Shown: in pieces, positions 8,247 to 16,308 of the stretch
How positions within the stretch are numbered: position 1 is the first letter of the stretch
How the letters are laid out: each line of letters starts with the position of its first letter
Assembly (NCBI RefSeq): GCF_902859595.1
Contig: NZ_CADIJQ010000009.1
Coordinates: 124,001-188,000 of the forward strand
DNA from: Achromobacter kerstersii
GTDB lineage: Bacteria > Pseudomonadota > Gammaproteobacteria > Burkholderiales > Burkholderiaceae_B
Length of the DNA stretch: 64,000 nucleotides
Direction of reading: 5' to 3'
Position numbers and translations under genes: made by a program
Notes under the pieces: model-generated
What the model was told of the DNA's origin: nothing
The model's input: only the letters and a program-made list of their open reading frames with translations
Databases searched by the model: none

Positions 8247-9254
8247 ATGAAGTCCAATCAACGACGCGCGTTCCTGCGCGCAAGCCTGCCGTTAGCCGCA
8301 CTGATCGCATCTGGCGCGGCTGCGCTTCCCGCTACAGCATGGGCCGATACGGCGTATCCGAAGCAGAAGGCGATCACGCTGGTGGTGCCGTACACCCCCG
8401 GCGGATCAATCGATACAATGGCGCGCCTGGTGGCCGAACAATTGCAGGCCAGGCTGGGCCAGAACATCATCGTCGAGAACCGCGCAGGCGCGTCGGGACT
8501 GATCGGCTCTGAATACGTCGCGCGCTCTGCGCCCGATGGCTACACCTTGCTGTTCAACGCGTCGAGCCAAGTGGAAATGCCCTTGGTGATGGGCCGCGCC
8601 ACCTATGACGCCGAGAAGGATTTCACCGCCATCTCGCAGGTCGGGTACGTGCCCTTGCTGGTGGTGACGCATCCCGGCATACCCGCCAAGGACTTGCGCG
8701 AATTCTCGTCGCTGGTTAAAGGCGGGAAGAACAAATACACCTGGGCGACGTCTGGCTACGGCACGTCGGGCCATCTGGCCGAAGAGCTCATCAAGCACGG
8801 GCTGAAGCTGGACATGGACATCATCTCGTACAAGGGCGCCGCGCCGCAGCTGACGGACGTGATGGGCGGCCACGTGTCCGCCGCTGTGTCGCCCATGCCC
8901 GGCGTCTATCCCCACGTCAAATCCGGCAAGCTACGGCCGCTGGCGGTGACCAGCGCAGAGCGTCTACCGCAAATGCCGGATGTGCCCACCGTTGCGGAAA
9001 GCGGTCTGCCCGGCTTCGAACTGTTGTCGTGGTACGGCGTGTGGGGGCCGGCTGGCATGCCCGAGCCGGTCGTGCAGCGGCTGGCGCAGGAAGTCGAGGC
9101 CGTGAAAACCAATACCGCCTTGCAAGCACGATTCCAGGAATTGTCGTTTGTCACTGTGCCGTCGACGCCGGCCGCCTTCGCAGACGTGATCCGCAAAGAC
9201 ATCGAGAAGGTCAAAGGCATTGTCGCGGACGCAAATATTCGCGTGGCGTTTTAA
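8247..9254 (+). CDS. Bug-family (TTT) periplasmic solute receptor
   Basis: 335 residues. Arg-rich N-terminus and hydrophobic signal segment (SNQRRAFLRASLPLAALIA...; an RRAFLR twin-arginine-like motif is present), cleavage near AWADT, then KAITLVVPYTPGGSIDTMAR, VENRAGASGLIGSE, ATSGYGTSGHLAEEL, SYKGAAPQLTDV. Start at 8247 follows CTGGAGACAAC; an upstream in-frame ATG at 8217 lacks support. Transcribed from the shared module promoter at 8085-8141 and followed 12 nt later by the second MmgE/PrpD gene, implying the receptor and enzyme share a substrate. The RR motif may mean Tat export, as for other RR-bearing binding proteins (inference). Confidence 0.92.
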   Translation: MKSNQRRAFLRASLPLAALIASGAAALPATAWADTAYPKQKAITLVVPYTPGGSIDTMARLVAEQLQARLGQNIIVENRAGASGLIGSEYVARSAPDGYTLLFNASSQVEMPLVMGRATYDAEKDFTAISQVGYVPLLVVTHPGIPAKDLREFSSLVKGGKNKYTWATSGYGTSGHLAEELIKHGLKLDMDIISYKGAAPQLTDVMGGHVSAAVSPMPGVYPHVKSGKLRPLAVTSAERLPQMPDVPTVAESGLPGFELLSWYGVWGPAGMPEPVVQRLAQEVEAVKTNTALQARFQELSFVTVPSTPAAFADVIRKDIEKVKGIVADANIRVAF

Positions 9255-9266
9255 GGAGAAGCCGTG

Positions 9267-10667
9267 ATGACGACAACCACGAAGGCGCTTGCGCAGTGGA
9301 TTTCCGGTTTGCGGCGCGATGACGTGCCAGAGGACGTGCGCCGTGCCTTGCGTTTGCTGGCTCTAGATACGTTCGCGTGCGCAATGGTAGGCGGCGCGCA
9401 GCCGTGGACGCAGGCCATCCGGTCATGGGCGTTGGCGCCCGGCTCCAGCTTGCAGGGGCCGTCGCGAATTTGGGGGGAGTCCACGGGACGCTTGCGCGCG
9501 TCGGACGCCGCCATGGTGAACGGCGCGGCCGCCCATGCGTTCGAGTTGGATGACTTCCACAACGCCAAGGTGCATCTGGGTGCGGTGGTGGTGCCCACGG
9601 TGTTTGCGCTGGCTGAAAGCCTGGACGCCACGCCCGAACGCGTCGAGACCGCACTGGCAGCGGGTTACGAGATCATCATCCGAAGTTCGCTGGCGCTTAA
9701 GCCCGCGTTGGCGCGGCTGCACGGTTGGCACCTGACCGCCGTGTGCGGTCCTTTGGGCGCAGCGGCGGCAGCGTCCGTGATGCTGGGGCTGGACGCGGAG
9801 CGCACCAGTTGGGCCTTGGGCTTGGCTGGGACGCAGTCGGGCGGGCTGTTTGCCTTTACGGCAGACGGCGCGTCTTCCAAACGCTTTCACCCGGGGCGCG
9901 CGGCGCATGCCGGCGTGATGGCGGCGGAACTGGCGAGCCTGGGCTTGAGCGGCCCCACCCAGCTGTTCGAGGCGGAAGATGGAGGATGGCTGCGCGCATT
10001 TTCAGAAGATCCGGATGAATCGGCGCTGACCGATCGCCTGGGCGTGCATTGGCACGCTCCAGAGACCAACTTCAAACCTTATGCGTGCTGCGGCAGCGTG
10101 CATGCACATGTGGACGCTGCGATCGCACTGCGGCCCCACTGGAGGCCGGGCGGCCGCGTGCGCGTGGGCATGCCCGAGGTGGTTCGGGTGCAGTGCGGTT
10201 ACGACTATCTGCCGGGCAGTGCGCTGAATGCGCAGATGAGCGGCCGATACAGCGTGGCGGTGGCGCTGCTGGACGGTGCAGTGCTGCCCGAACAGTTCGA
10301 AGCGGGCAGGATGCAGTCGGAGGATGTCGTCACGCTTGCCGGGCAACTGGAGCTGGTCCACGACAAGGACCTGGACGCGCTTTACCCGCGCAACTTTTGC
10401 GGCTGGGTCGAGGTGCAGCGCCCGGATGGCGAATGGAAGCGCCACGCGGTGTTGAATCCGTCCGGGTCTGCGGCCAACGCGTCGCGTGGCGAGGCGATAC
10501 AGGCCAAGGCCCATACCCTTCTGACGCCATTGTTGGGCGCGAACGATGCGGCGAGATTGCGCGGATCGTTCAACTCGCTGGGCGAAACGCCCATCCGCGA
10601 GCTGCTAGCCAACGCCACGATCCACGACGTGGCGGAACCGGCGCGGCCGGTTCGCCAAATTGCGTAG
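9267..10667 (+). CDS. MmgE/PrpD-family protein 2
   Basis: 466-residue paralogue of the 6742 gene: NGAAAHAFELDDFHNAKVHLGAVVVP (family signature), GPLGAAAAASVMLGLD, DGASSKRFHPGRAAHAG (Lys/His active-site area) and KPYACCGSVHAHVDA. AAGGAG at 9253-9258 is eight nt before the ATG at 9267; a GTG at 9264 is also in frame. It is translationally close to the Bug gene (stop 9254). Two divergent MmgE/PrpD proteins around one receptor suggest successive dehydratase/epimerase steps or different stereoisomers. Specific reaction not predictable. Confidence 0.85.
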   Translation: MTTTTKALAQWISGLRRDDVPEDVRRALRLLALDTFACAMVGGAQPWTQAIRSWALAPGSSLQGPSRIWGESTGRLRASDAAMVNGAAAHAFELDDFHNAKVHLGAVVVPTVFALAESLDATPERVETALAAGYEIIIRSSLALKPALARLHGWHLTAVCGPLGAAAAASVMLGLDAERTSWALGLAGTQSGGLFAFTADGASSKRFHPGRAAHAGVMAAELASLGLSGPTQLFEAEDGGWLRAFSEDPDESALTDRLGVHWHAPETNFKPYACCGSVHAHVDAAIALRPHWRPGGRVRVGMPEVVRVQCGYDYLPGSALNAQMSGRYSVAVALLDGAVLPEQFEAGRMQSEDVVTLAGQLELVHDKDLDALYPRNFCGWVEVQRPDGEWKRHAVLNPSGSAANASRGEAIQAKAHTLLTPLLGANDAARLRGSFNSLGETPIRELLANATIHDVAEPARPVRQIA

Positions 10668-10678
10668 CGGCGGCGCGC

Positions 10679-11563
10679 TCAGGCGATAGGGGGCTCAAGA
10701 ATGCCTCGGACCACGTTGGCGACAACATCCGAGGGGTTCTTGGGGTTCCAGATGGCGCAGATGCGGACGCGTTGCTGCACCTGGTCAAGCTTGCGGTAGA
10801 CCACGCCCGGGACGGCGCTTTGCGCGAATGAGCTGGGCACGAACGCAATGCCCAGCCCCAGGCTGACCATTTGGAAAATCGTCAGCGCGTGCCGCGCCGT
10901 GTGCGCGATCTTGGGGCTGAAGCCCGCCTCGGCGCACGCCGCGATAAAGCTGTCAAAGAGCGCGGGTGCATACTCGCGCGAAAACGCCACGAATGCCTGA
11001 TCGCGCATTTCACCCAAGGGTATGTCCGCGCGGGTGGCGAAGGCGTGGCTGGAAGGAATGGCCAGGCTGAACGGCTCGGTGAATATCGGCAGCGCAGCCA
11101 GCTCTTCAATGTGGGGCTGTTCGTGAATGATGCCGATATCGATCTTGTCCTGAAGCACCGCCCGAATCTGGTCTCTGGACCCCATATCGGTGACCGCCAC
11201 ATTCACCTGCGGAAACTGGGCCTGTAGCCGCTCCAGTATCTTTGGCATCACGTGAAACACGGCCGATGTCGCCATGCCCAGCCGCAGTTCACCGATGTCG
11301 CCTTTGGCCGTTTTCAGCGTGGTGTCGACCGCGGCTTGCAGATGCGCAAGCACGGATCGGCTTTCGCGCAGGAAGACCTTTCCTGCATCCGTCAATTTCA
11401 CTTCGCGCCGCGTGCGCAGAAAGAGCATCACCCCCATCTCTTCTTCCAGCGCTTTGATCTGCTGAGACAACGGGGGTTGCGACATGTGCAGCTTCGTCGC
11501 CGCACGGCTGAAATTCAGTTCTTCTGCGACGGTAACGAAGTAACGAAGCTGGCGAATGTCCAT
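10679..11563 (-). CDS. LysR-family transcriptional regulator
   Basis: 294 residues; N-terminal HTH MDIRQLRYFVTVAEELNF, then SRAATKLHMSQPPLSQQIKA, with LFLRTRREVKLTDAG. The effector domain (GELRLGM, DKIDIGI, FVPSSFAQ) resembles that of the 5714 LysR, suggesting related regulators. It ends 12 nt from the convergent MmgE2 gene and starts divergently from the hydrolase at 11686, with one copy of the 28-nt module (11578-11605) lying just upstream of its own start. It is therefore the best candidate for the regulator acting at all four modules; the 5714 protein is the alternative. Confidence 0.9.
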   Translation of the reverse strand: MDIRQLRYFVTVAEELNFSRAATKLHMSQPPLSQQIKALEEEMGVMLFLRTRREVKLTDAGKVFLRESRSVLAHLQAAVDTTLKTAKGDIGELRLGMATSAVFHVMPKILERLQAQFPQVNVAVTDMGSRDQIRAVLQDKIDIGIIHEQPHIEELAALPIFTEPFSLAIPSSHAFATRADIPLGEMRDQAFVAFSREYAPALFDSFIAACAEAGFSPKIAHTARHALTIFQMVSLGLGIAFVPSSFAQSAVPGVVYRKLDQVQQRVRICAIWNPKNPSDVVANVVRGILEPPIA

Positions 11564-11577
11564 TAGTCAGTGTTCCG

Positions 11578-11630
11578 ATAACTGTTAGCCGAATTCCATA
11601 TTGGATGGATGCTTGGCAAACGCCTAGAGT
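11578..11630 (+). promoter_or_regulatory. Candidate LysR-type promoter/operator, copy 3 of shared module
   Basis: ATAACTGTT (11578-11586), CCGAATTCC and ATATTGGA (11598-11605) match the module at 8085; TTGGAT (11601-11606) and TAGAGT (11625-11630), spacer 18, form the promoter. It lies between the divergent LysR (start 11563) and hydrolase (start 11686), so it may both repress or autoregulate lysR and activate the hydrolase gene. Confidence 0.55.
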
Positions 11631-11685
11631 GCTGAGCTTGGGCTCACTTTCGAAGTGGAAACCGTAGATGCAAACAGGAGAGCGA

Positions 11686-12561
11686 ATGGAATCGGTTGTT
11701 CAACAGTCTCGCATGGAACGAGAAACGAAAGCAGATAAATCTGACGCCTGCGCAACAAGCTCATTCTTTGTCGAGCGTGAAAATGGCGTGTGTCTGGAGG
11801 TGTACGCGCAGGGGCAGGGGGACTTGCTTGTCCTGCTCCCGTCGCTTGGCCGTGGCGCGATAGATATGGAAGACATATCAACGCCATTGGCCGCTTCGGG
11901 ATATCGGGTGCTGCGTCCCGAGCCTCGCGGAAATGGCCGCAGTGTGGGTCCGCTGGAAGACAAGACCTTGCACGATTGGGCGGAGGACATCGCTGCGGTC
12001 GTGGAAAGCCAGCATGCCGGTCCGGCATTTATCCTGGGCCACGCGCATGGGAATTGGATCGCCAGAACGCTGGCCTCTGACCGCCCGGACCTGGTGCGTG
12101 CGCTGCTGTTGTTGGCAGGTTCCGCAGGCAAGGTGCCCGAGGGCTTTGAGGGACTGCCGATCAGCCATGAAACACGGGCGGTGATTGAACGTTGCGGAGA
12201 CACGTCGCTTCCCACGGACGTGCGTCTCAGAAGCCTGCAAGAAGTATTTTTTGCGCCGGGCAATGACGCCAGCGTATGGCTGACCGGATGGAACACGCGG
12301 TTATTGACCATGCAGACGCTCGCGCAAAAGCGTACGCCCGTGGACGATTTCTTTGCGGGCGGTGTTGCCCCCATCCTGAACTTGCAGGCGCAATACGACG
12401 TGATCGCGCCGCAACGTTTCGCGCGGGTATTGAGCGATCGGCTGGGCGAACGGGTGACCAACGTCACCATTCCCAATGCCGCGCACGCGCTGCTGCCAGA
12501 ACAGCCGGAGGCGGTGGTTGCCGCCGTGCTGGATTACCTGAGCAAGCATCGCTCGCGGTGA
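11686..12561 (+). CDS. Alpha/beta-hydrolase-fold protein lacking the nucleophile serine
   Basis: 291-residue alpha/beta-hydrolase-fold protein: oxyanion/early strands LLVLLPSLGRGAIDMED, the nucleophile elbow at residues 118-122, a later acid loop (NLQAQYDVIAP) and a C-terminal His (NAAHALLPEQP). The elbow reads G-H-A-H-G: residue 120, normally Ser in GxSxG, is Ala (codon GCG), so ordinary ester hydrolysis is not expected. I recall GHAxGN-type elbows in some uncharacterised relatives, which would make this a coherent subfamily rather than a mutation. Start at 11686 has AGGAG seven nt upstream; an earlier ATG at 11668 lacks one. Divergent from LysR, convergent with the amidase. Confidence 0.8.
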   Translation: MESVVQQSRMERETKADKSDACATSSFFVERENGVCLEVYAQGQGDLLVLLPSLGRGAIDMEDISTPLAASGYRVLRPEPRGNGRSVGPLEDKTLHDWAEDIAAVVESQHAGPAFILGHAHGNWIARTLASDRPDLVRALLLLAGSAGKVPEGFEGLPISHETRAVIERCGDTSLPTDVRLRSLQEVFFAPGNDASVWLTGWNTRLLTMQTLAQKRTPVDDFFAGGVAPILNLQAQYDVIAPQRFARVLSDRLGERVTNVTIPNAAHALLPEQPEAVVAAVLDYLSKHRSR

Positions 12562-12566
12562 CGTGC

Positions 12567-12602
12567 CGCGCCTGGCCTGCCCATCGGGACGGGCCAGGCG
12601 CG
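12567..12602. terminator. Inverted repeat between convergent genes
   Basis: CGCGCCTGGCC (12567-12577) and GGCCAGGCGCG (12592-12602) form 11-bp perfect arms around a 14-nt loop, located between the stops of the hydrolase (12561) and amidase (12629). No T-tract is present on either side, so it may work as a weak bidirectional terminator or simply stabilise 3' ends. Confidence 0.45.
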
Positions 12603-12628
12603 AGTGACATCCAAGCGTTGCATGGCGC

Positions 12629-14038
12629 CTAGGCAGGCGGCGGCGTATATCCACACAAGCCCGCTTCTTCAAGCGCTTGAAGGAACGACACAAGACTGAT
12701 GTCACGGCCGGCTGCGGCGCCGAATTGCAGGCCCACGGGAAGGCCCTGCGCGGACAGCCCGACGGGCACGCTTGCTGCCGGCAATCCCGTCAGGCTGAAA
12801 GGAACCCTGGCCTGGAGATCGTAAGTGTCCCGAATGAGGGCCTGGTCATCGATAGGACACGGGAAAACGAAGCTCGATAGCGATAGACACACATCAACGT
12901 CTCTAAGCGCCGTATCCAGCTGCTGGGTGAGCAGCCGCTGTTCATCCTTCGCCAACACGTATTCCCGAACTGTCACCAAGCGGCCTTTCCCGATTCGATC
13001 CAAGGTTCGCTGACCGTACGCAGTCGGGTGCGCATCGATTGCTTCGCCATGGTAGGCGTACGCCTCGGTGTAAACCACGGACCTAGAGCACGCAATAAAC
13101 CGGGCAAGGGGCGGCGCATCAACGCGTTTGATGATGGCGCCCGCCTTGTGCAGGCTGGCAATCATCGCGTTCAGCGCCTTTGTCATTTCCGGATGCGCAT
13201 CTATCCCTGAAGAAAACGAATCGATGACGCCGACGACCGCTCCGCGCAATGATGCCTTCGGTGTGGTCAGCGCAAGCGCCTGATAGGCCTGCCGGTCGGC
13301 TGATCGTGCCGCGATCGCGCCCATGGTCAACGGAAGATCGTGCGCGGATCGGCAGAGCACGCCCACGTGGTCGCAACTTCCTGAGAGCGGAACCACGCCG
13401 GTGGTAGAGATTGCTTCGAAGGTGGGCTTGAAGCCGTAGATGCCGCATGCACTGGCCGGGTGGCGCACGGAGCCTCCGGTATCTGTGCCCAGTGCAAAGT
13501 AAGCCATGCCAGCCGCCACCGCCACGGCTGACCCGCTGGAAGAACCGCCCGGGTGCCTGGCCGAGTCCCATGGGTTGCGCGCGGGCGGCCAAGGCAGGTC
13601 CAGTGAAGGTCCGCCAGTGGCCAGTTCATGCAAGCTGTTCTTGCCGATCAGAATCGCCGCAGCGTCACGCAGGGCCGAGGCAACGTCACTGTCTTTGTCT
13701 GCGACGACATCCCGCCGGGCACTCGAATGGCAGGTTGTTCGCCAATTCTTGACATCAATATTGTCTTTGAGGGAGTAGGGTATGCCGGCCAGGTTCTTGG
13801 CCGGCTCCGCAGACACGTCGATCAGCGCTGCGGCATCTCTGGCATGGTCGAGATCAACTGCTAGAAACGCCGCAAGCGTGCCCTCTAGTTGGTCGATCTG
13901 CCCGGCGCAGGCATCGACGGCTTCCGCAGGGGAAAAGCGCTTCGCGCGGAACGCAGCATGCATCTGAGTCGCGGACCAGAAGCACGGATCGGATGCGCGT
14001 GACGAACGCGCGCGGGTGCTGTTCAAATCGTGAGTCAT
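12629..14038 (-). CDS. Amidase-signature (AS) family amidase
   Basis: 469-residue amidase of the GatA/AS family, hydrolysing a carboxamide. The Ser-cisSer-Lys triad is visible: Lys91 in IPYSLKDNID, the Ser cluster at 166-170 in GGSSSGS, and nucleophile Ser190 in GTDTGGSVRHPAS. Its start overlaps the stop of the upstream Bug gene by ATGA (14035-14038), a strong sign of cotranscription and coupling. With a Bug receptor in front, the likely role is uptake followed by deamidation of a carboxylated amide. GatA itself is unlikely since no gatB/gatC are adjacent. Confidence 0.88.
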   Translation of the reverse strand: MTHDLNSTRARSSRASDPCFWSATQMHAAFRAKRFSPAEAVDACAGQIDQLEGTLAAFLAVDLDHARDAAALIDVSAEPAKNLAGIPYSLKDNIDVKNWRTTCHSSARRDVVADKDSDVASALRDAAAILIGKNSLHELATGGPSLDLPWPPARNPWDSARHPGGSSSGSAVAVAAGMAYFALGTDTGGSVRHPASACGIYGFKPTFEAISTTGVVPLSGSCDHVGVLCRSAHDLPLTMGAIAARSADRQAYQALALTTPKASLRGAVVGVIDSFSSGIDAHPEMTKALNAMIASLHKAGAIIKRVDAPPLARFIACSRSVVYTEAYAYHGEAIDAHPTAYGQRTLDRIGKGRLVTVREYVLAKDEQRLLTQQLDTALRDVDVCLSLSSFVFPCPIDDQALIRDTYDLQARVPFSLTGLPAASVPVGLSAQGLPVGLQFGAAAGRDISLVSFLQALEEAGLCGYTPPPA

Positions 14039-15027
14039 CGCAGGCCCATCTCATCGATCAGTTTGGTCCAGCGCCTGCGTTCTTCGGCCGTGAAGGCGTC
14101 CATGGCTTGCGGCGTGACGAGGTTCACGTTCGCTCCCAAGTCGTTCAAGGCCGCGGCGACATCAGGCGCCTGCAATGCTTGATTGAATGCGGCGTTCAGC
14201 TTGTTCACCACCGCGTCGGGCACACCCGCCGGGACAAAAACGCCATACCAGCCAACCACATCAAACCCGGGAATACCTTGTTCGGCGATGGTCGGGACAT
14301 CTGGGAACGCCGGACTTCGTACCGCCGACGTCACGCCCAGCGCCTTTAGCTTTCCCGCTTTGATCTGACTGATGCAGAGCGGAACATTGCAGAACATCAT
14401 CTCGACGCGGCCCGTGATCAGATCGGGCAAAAGCGTCGTCCCCCCTTTGTACGGGACGTGCAGCATATCCACGTGCGCCATCTTCTTGAACAATTCTCCG
14501 GAGAGATGCACGGTTCCGCCTGCGCCGGTCGAGGCGAACGTGTAGGGCTTTTGCTTCGCCAGCGCGATCAGCTCAGTCACGTTACGGGCTGGAATGTCAT
14601 TGCCCACCACCAACAGGTTTGGAATCGAGGCTAGCTTGGCAACCGCACGGAAGTCCTTCTGGGGGTCATACGAGAGGTTTTGCTGCATGACCACATTGAC
14701 GGCATTGGTGCTGGTCGTGCCTAGCATCAGTACATAGCCGTCTGGGCGCGAAGACGCCACGTAAGCCGCGCCGATGTTGCCGTCCGCGCCTGCCTTGTTT
14801 TCCACAACCACCGGCACCTTAAGGATCTTTGACAGCTCGCCGGAAACGAGCCGGGCCAACGTGTCTGTTGTGCTGCCCGGACCCCATGGAACAATCCATC
14901 GGATCGGCTTGTCAGGGAAATCCGAAGCAAAGGCATGTTGAGTCATGGCGCACATCGATACCATGGATGCCACTATGCAAGTCAGCCATCTGGCGCCGGG
15001 AAGCGCCCCTTGTCGTCGGTGATCCAA
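14035..15027 (-). CDS. Bug-family (TTT) periplasmic solute receptor
   Basis: 330 residues: signal peptide (WLTCIVASMVSMCAMTQHAFA), then FPDKPIRWIVPWGPGSTTD, VVENKAGADGNIGAAY, ASTGAGGTVHLSGELF and HVPYKGGTTLLPDL. The best start is a TTG at 15027 with AGGAG six nt upstream; this gives a complete signal peptide, whereas internal ATGs would truncate it. Overlaps the amidase gene by four nt. Promoter copy 4 of the shared module lies at 15075-15127. The PWGPGS loop differs from the usual PGG, which may affect the ligand carboxylate contact. Confidence 0.9.
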   Translation of the reverse strand: MDHRRQGALPGARWLTCIVASMVSMCAMTQHAFASDFPDKPIRWIVPWGPGSTTDTLARLVSGELSKILKVPVVVENKAGADGNIGAAYVASSRPDGYVLMLGTTSTNAVNVVMQQNLSYDPQKDFRAVAKLASIPNLLVVGNDIPARNVTELIALAKQKPYTFASTGAGGTVHLSGELFKKMAHVDMLHVPYKGGTTLLPDLITGRVEMMFCNVPLCISQIKAGKLKALGVTSAVRSPAFPDVPTIAEQGIPGFDVVGWYGVFVPAGVPDAVVNKLNAAFNQALQAPDVAAALNDLGANVNLVTPQAMDAFTAEERRRWTKLIDEMGLR

Positions 15028-15074
15028 TTCTGTCTCCTAGTTTTGCAGGGTGGGCTGAAGGGCCGCACCCTCGG

Positions 15075-15127
15075 ATTCTAGGATCGACAAAATCGGGATT
15101 CCAATACGATTTCAGACTCACTGTTAT
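15075..15127 (-). promoter_or_regulatory. Candidate LysR-type promoter/operator, copy 4 of shared module
   Basis: On the minus strand: ATAACAGTGAGTC (from 15127), GAAATCG and TATTGGA (15106-15100), closely matching the 8085 copy apart from an internal one-base shift. TTGGAA (15104-15099) and TAGAAT (15080-15075) have an 18-nt spacer. It sits 48 nt before the TTG start of the Bug-amidase operon. Confidence 0.5.
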
Positions 15128-15229
15128 TCGTTTCGCCAGTCGTGCCGCCGTTCCGGCCAACGCTGTCTGCGTGGACCTTTAGGCAGAAACACCGCATTGC
15201 TGGCCTCTTCATCTGGGCTGGAATTGGTC

Positions 15230-16168
15230 CTAAACGGGAAGCAAGGCGCAACTTGAAGGAGGGCCCGCCAATCCAGCCAACCGTATCTGAATCAATTCCA
15301 GCAGCGCCCGAACCCGCGCAGTCACGGAATGGCGATGGCTGTATGCCCCCAGCAACTGCAGGGGGGCGGGACACAGGTCCAGTGGTACCTCCTGCAATCG
15401 GCCCGTAGCAAGGTCTTCCTGGCAGGGGTAGGCCGCCACAATCGCGAAGCCGATGCCTTGGCGTGCGCCTGCCACGGCCAACTCGCCGCTGTTGACGCGG
15501 TAGCGGCTGCGTACCGGCACCTTGACGATTTCGCCTGCGGCGTCCTGAAACTGCCAGGGCTGGCCCTTCAGCGCACTGAGGGTAGTGATACAGGGCAGAG
15601 ACTTCAGCTCGCGAACGTGGCGTGGCGTGCCGGTCCTGGCCAGCAAGGAGGGGGCCGCAACCACGATGCTGGGCAGTGTGGCGAGTTCGCGGGTGATGAA
15701 GGCACTGTCCTCCTGATGGCCCCGGTGGAAGACGATGGATAGGTCCACGTCCTCTCGAAGCACTTCCAGTCCGGTCATCCGGGTATCGCATTCCAGCTCG
15801 ATGCCTGGATGGAGGCTACAGAATTCGGCGAGGATGGGAGCCAGCAGCCTTGGCGCTTCGCCGGGCATGCACATTTTCAGAGGACCACGCAGTTCGCGCT
15901 GTACCGCACCCAGCTCTTCCTGCGTGGAGAGCAGAGTGTCGAGCAAGGGCTTGGCGCGTTCATAGAGCAGTCGACCGGCTTCCGTCATACGCAGATGACG
16001 GGTGCTTCGTTCCAGCAAGCGTGTCCCGAGTTTGCGTTCCAGTGCGGCAACGTGGCGGCTGACGTTGGATGAGGGAATAGCCAAAAGACGCGATGCGCCA
16101 GCAAAGCTCTGCTCGTCAACAACGGCTGTGTAGACGCGGACGGCATTCAGATCAAGCGCATCGCGCAT
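15230..16168 (-). CDS. LysR-family transcriptional regulator
   Basis: 312 residues. HTH region LNAVRVYTAVVDEQSFAG, then ASRLLAIPSSNVSRHVAALE, then LGTRLLERSTRHLRMTEAG; the effector domain has GPLKMCMPGEAPRLL, VDLSIVFH and GARQGIGFAIVAAY. It belongs to a different LysR branch (CrgA/AaeR-like) from the two others in the window. Divergent from the FAD monooxygenase gene (140 nt apart), which it probably controls. The ATG at 16168 gives a typical LysR N-terminus. Effector unknown. Confidence 0.88.
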   Translation of the reverse strand: MRDALDLNAVRVYTAVVDEQSFAGASRLLAIPSSNVSRHVAALERKLGTRLLERSTRHLRMTEAGRLLYERAKPLLDTLLSTQEELGAVQRELRGPLKMCMPGEAPRLLAPILAEFCSLHPGIELECDTRMTGLEVLREDVDLSIVFHRGHQEDSAFITRELATLPSIVVAAPSLLARTGTPRHVRELKSLPCITTLSALKGQPWQFQDAAGEIVKVPVRSRYRVNSGELAVAGARQGIGFAIVAAYPCQEDLATGRLQEVPLDLCPAPLQLLGAYSHRHSVTARVRALLELIQIRLAGLAGPPSSCALLPV

Positions 16169-16308
16169 TAATTATCCCGACTGAGGTACGAAAGCGTCCC
16201 ATTTTTGCATGCTAGTTCTCTGCTGTGGCGAAATCTAAGATGCCATTTTGTTCGATGCGAGGGCGGTGAGTCCCGCATCGAGCACCGTATGGACAGGAGA
16301 GATTCAGC

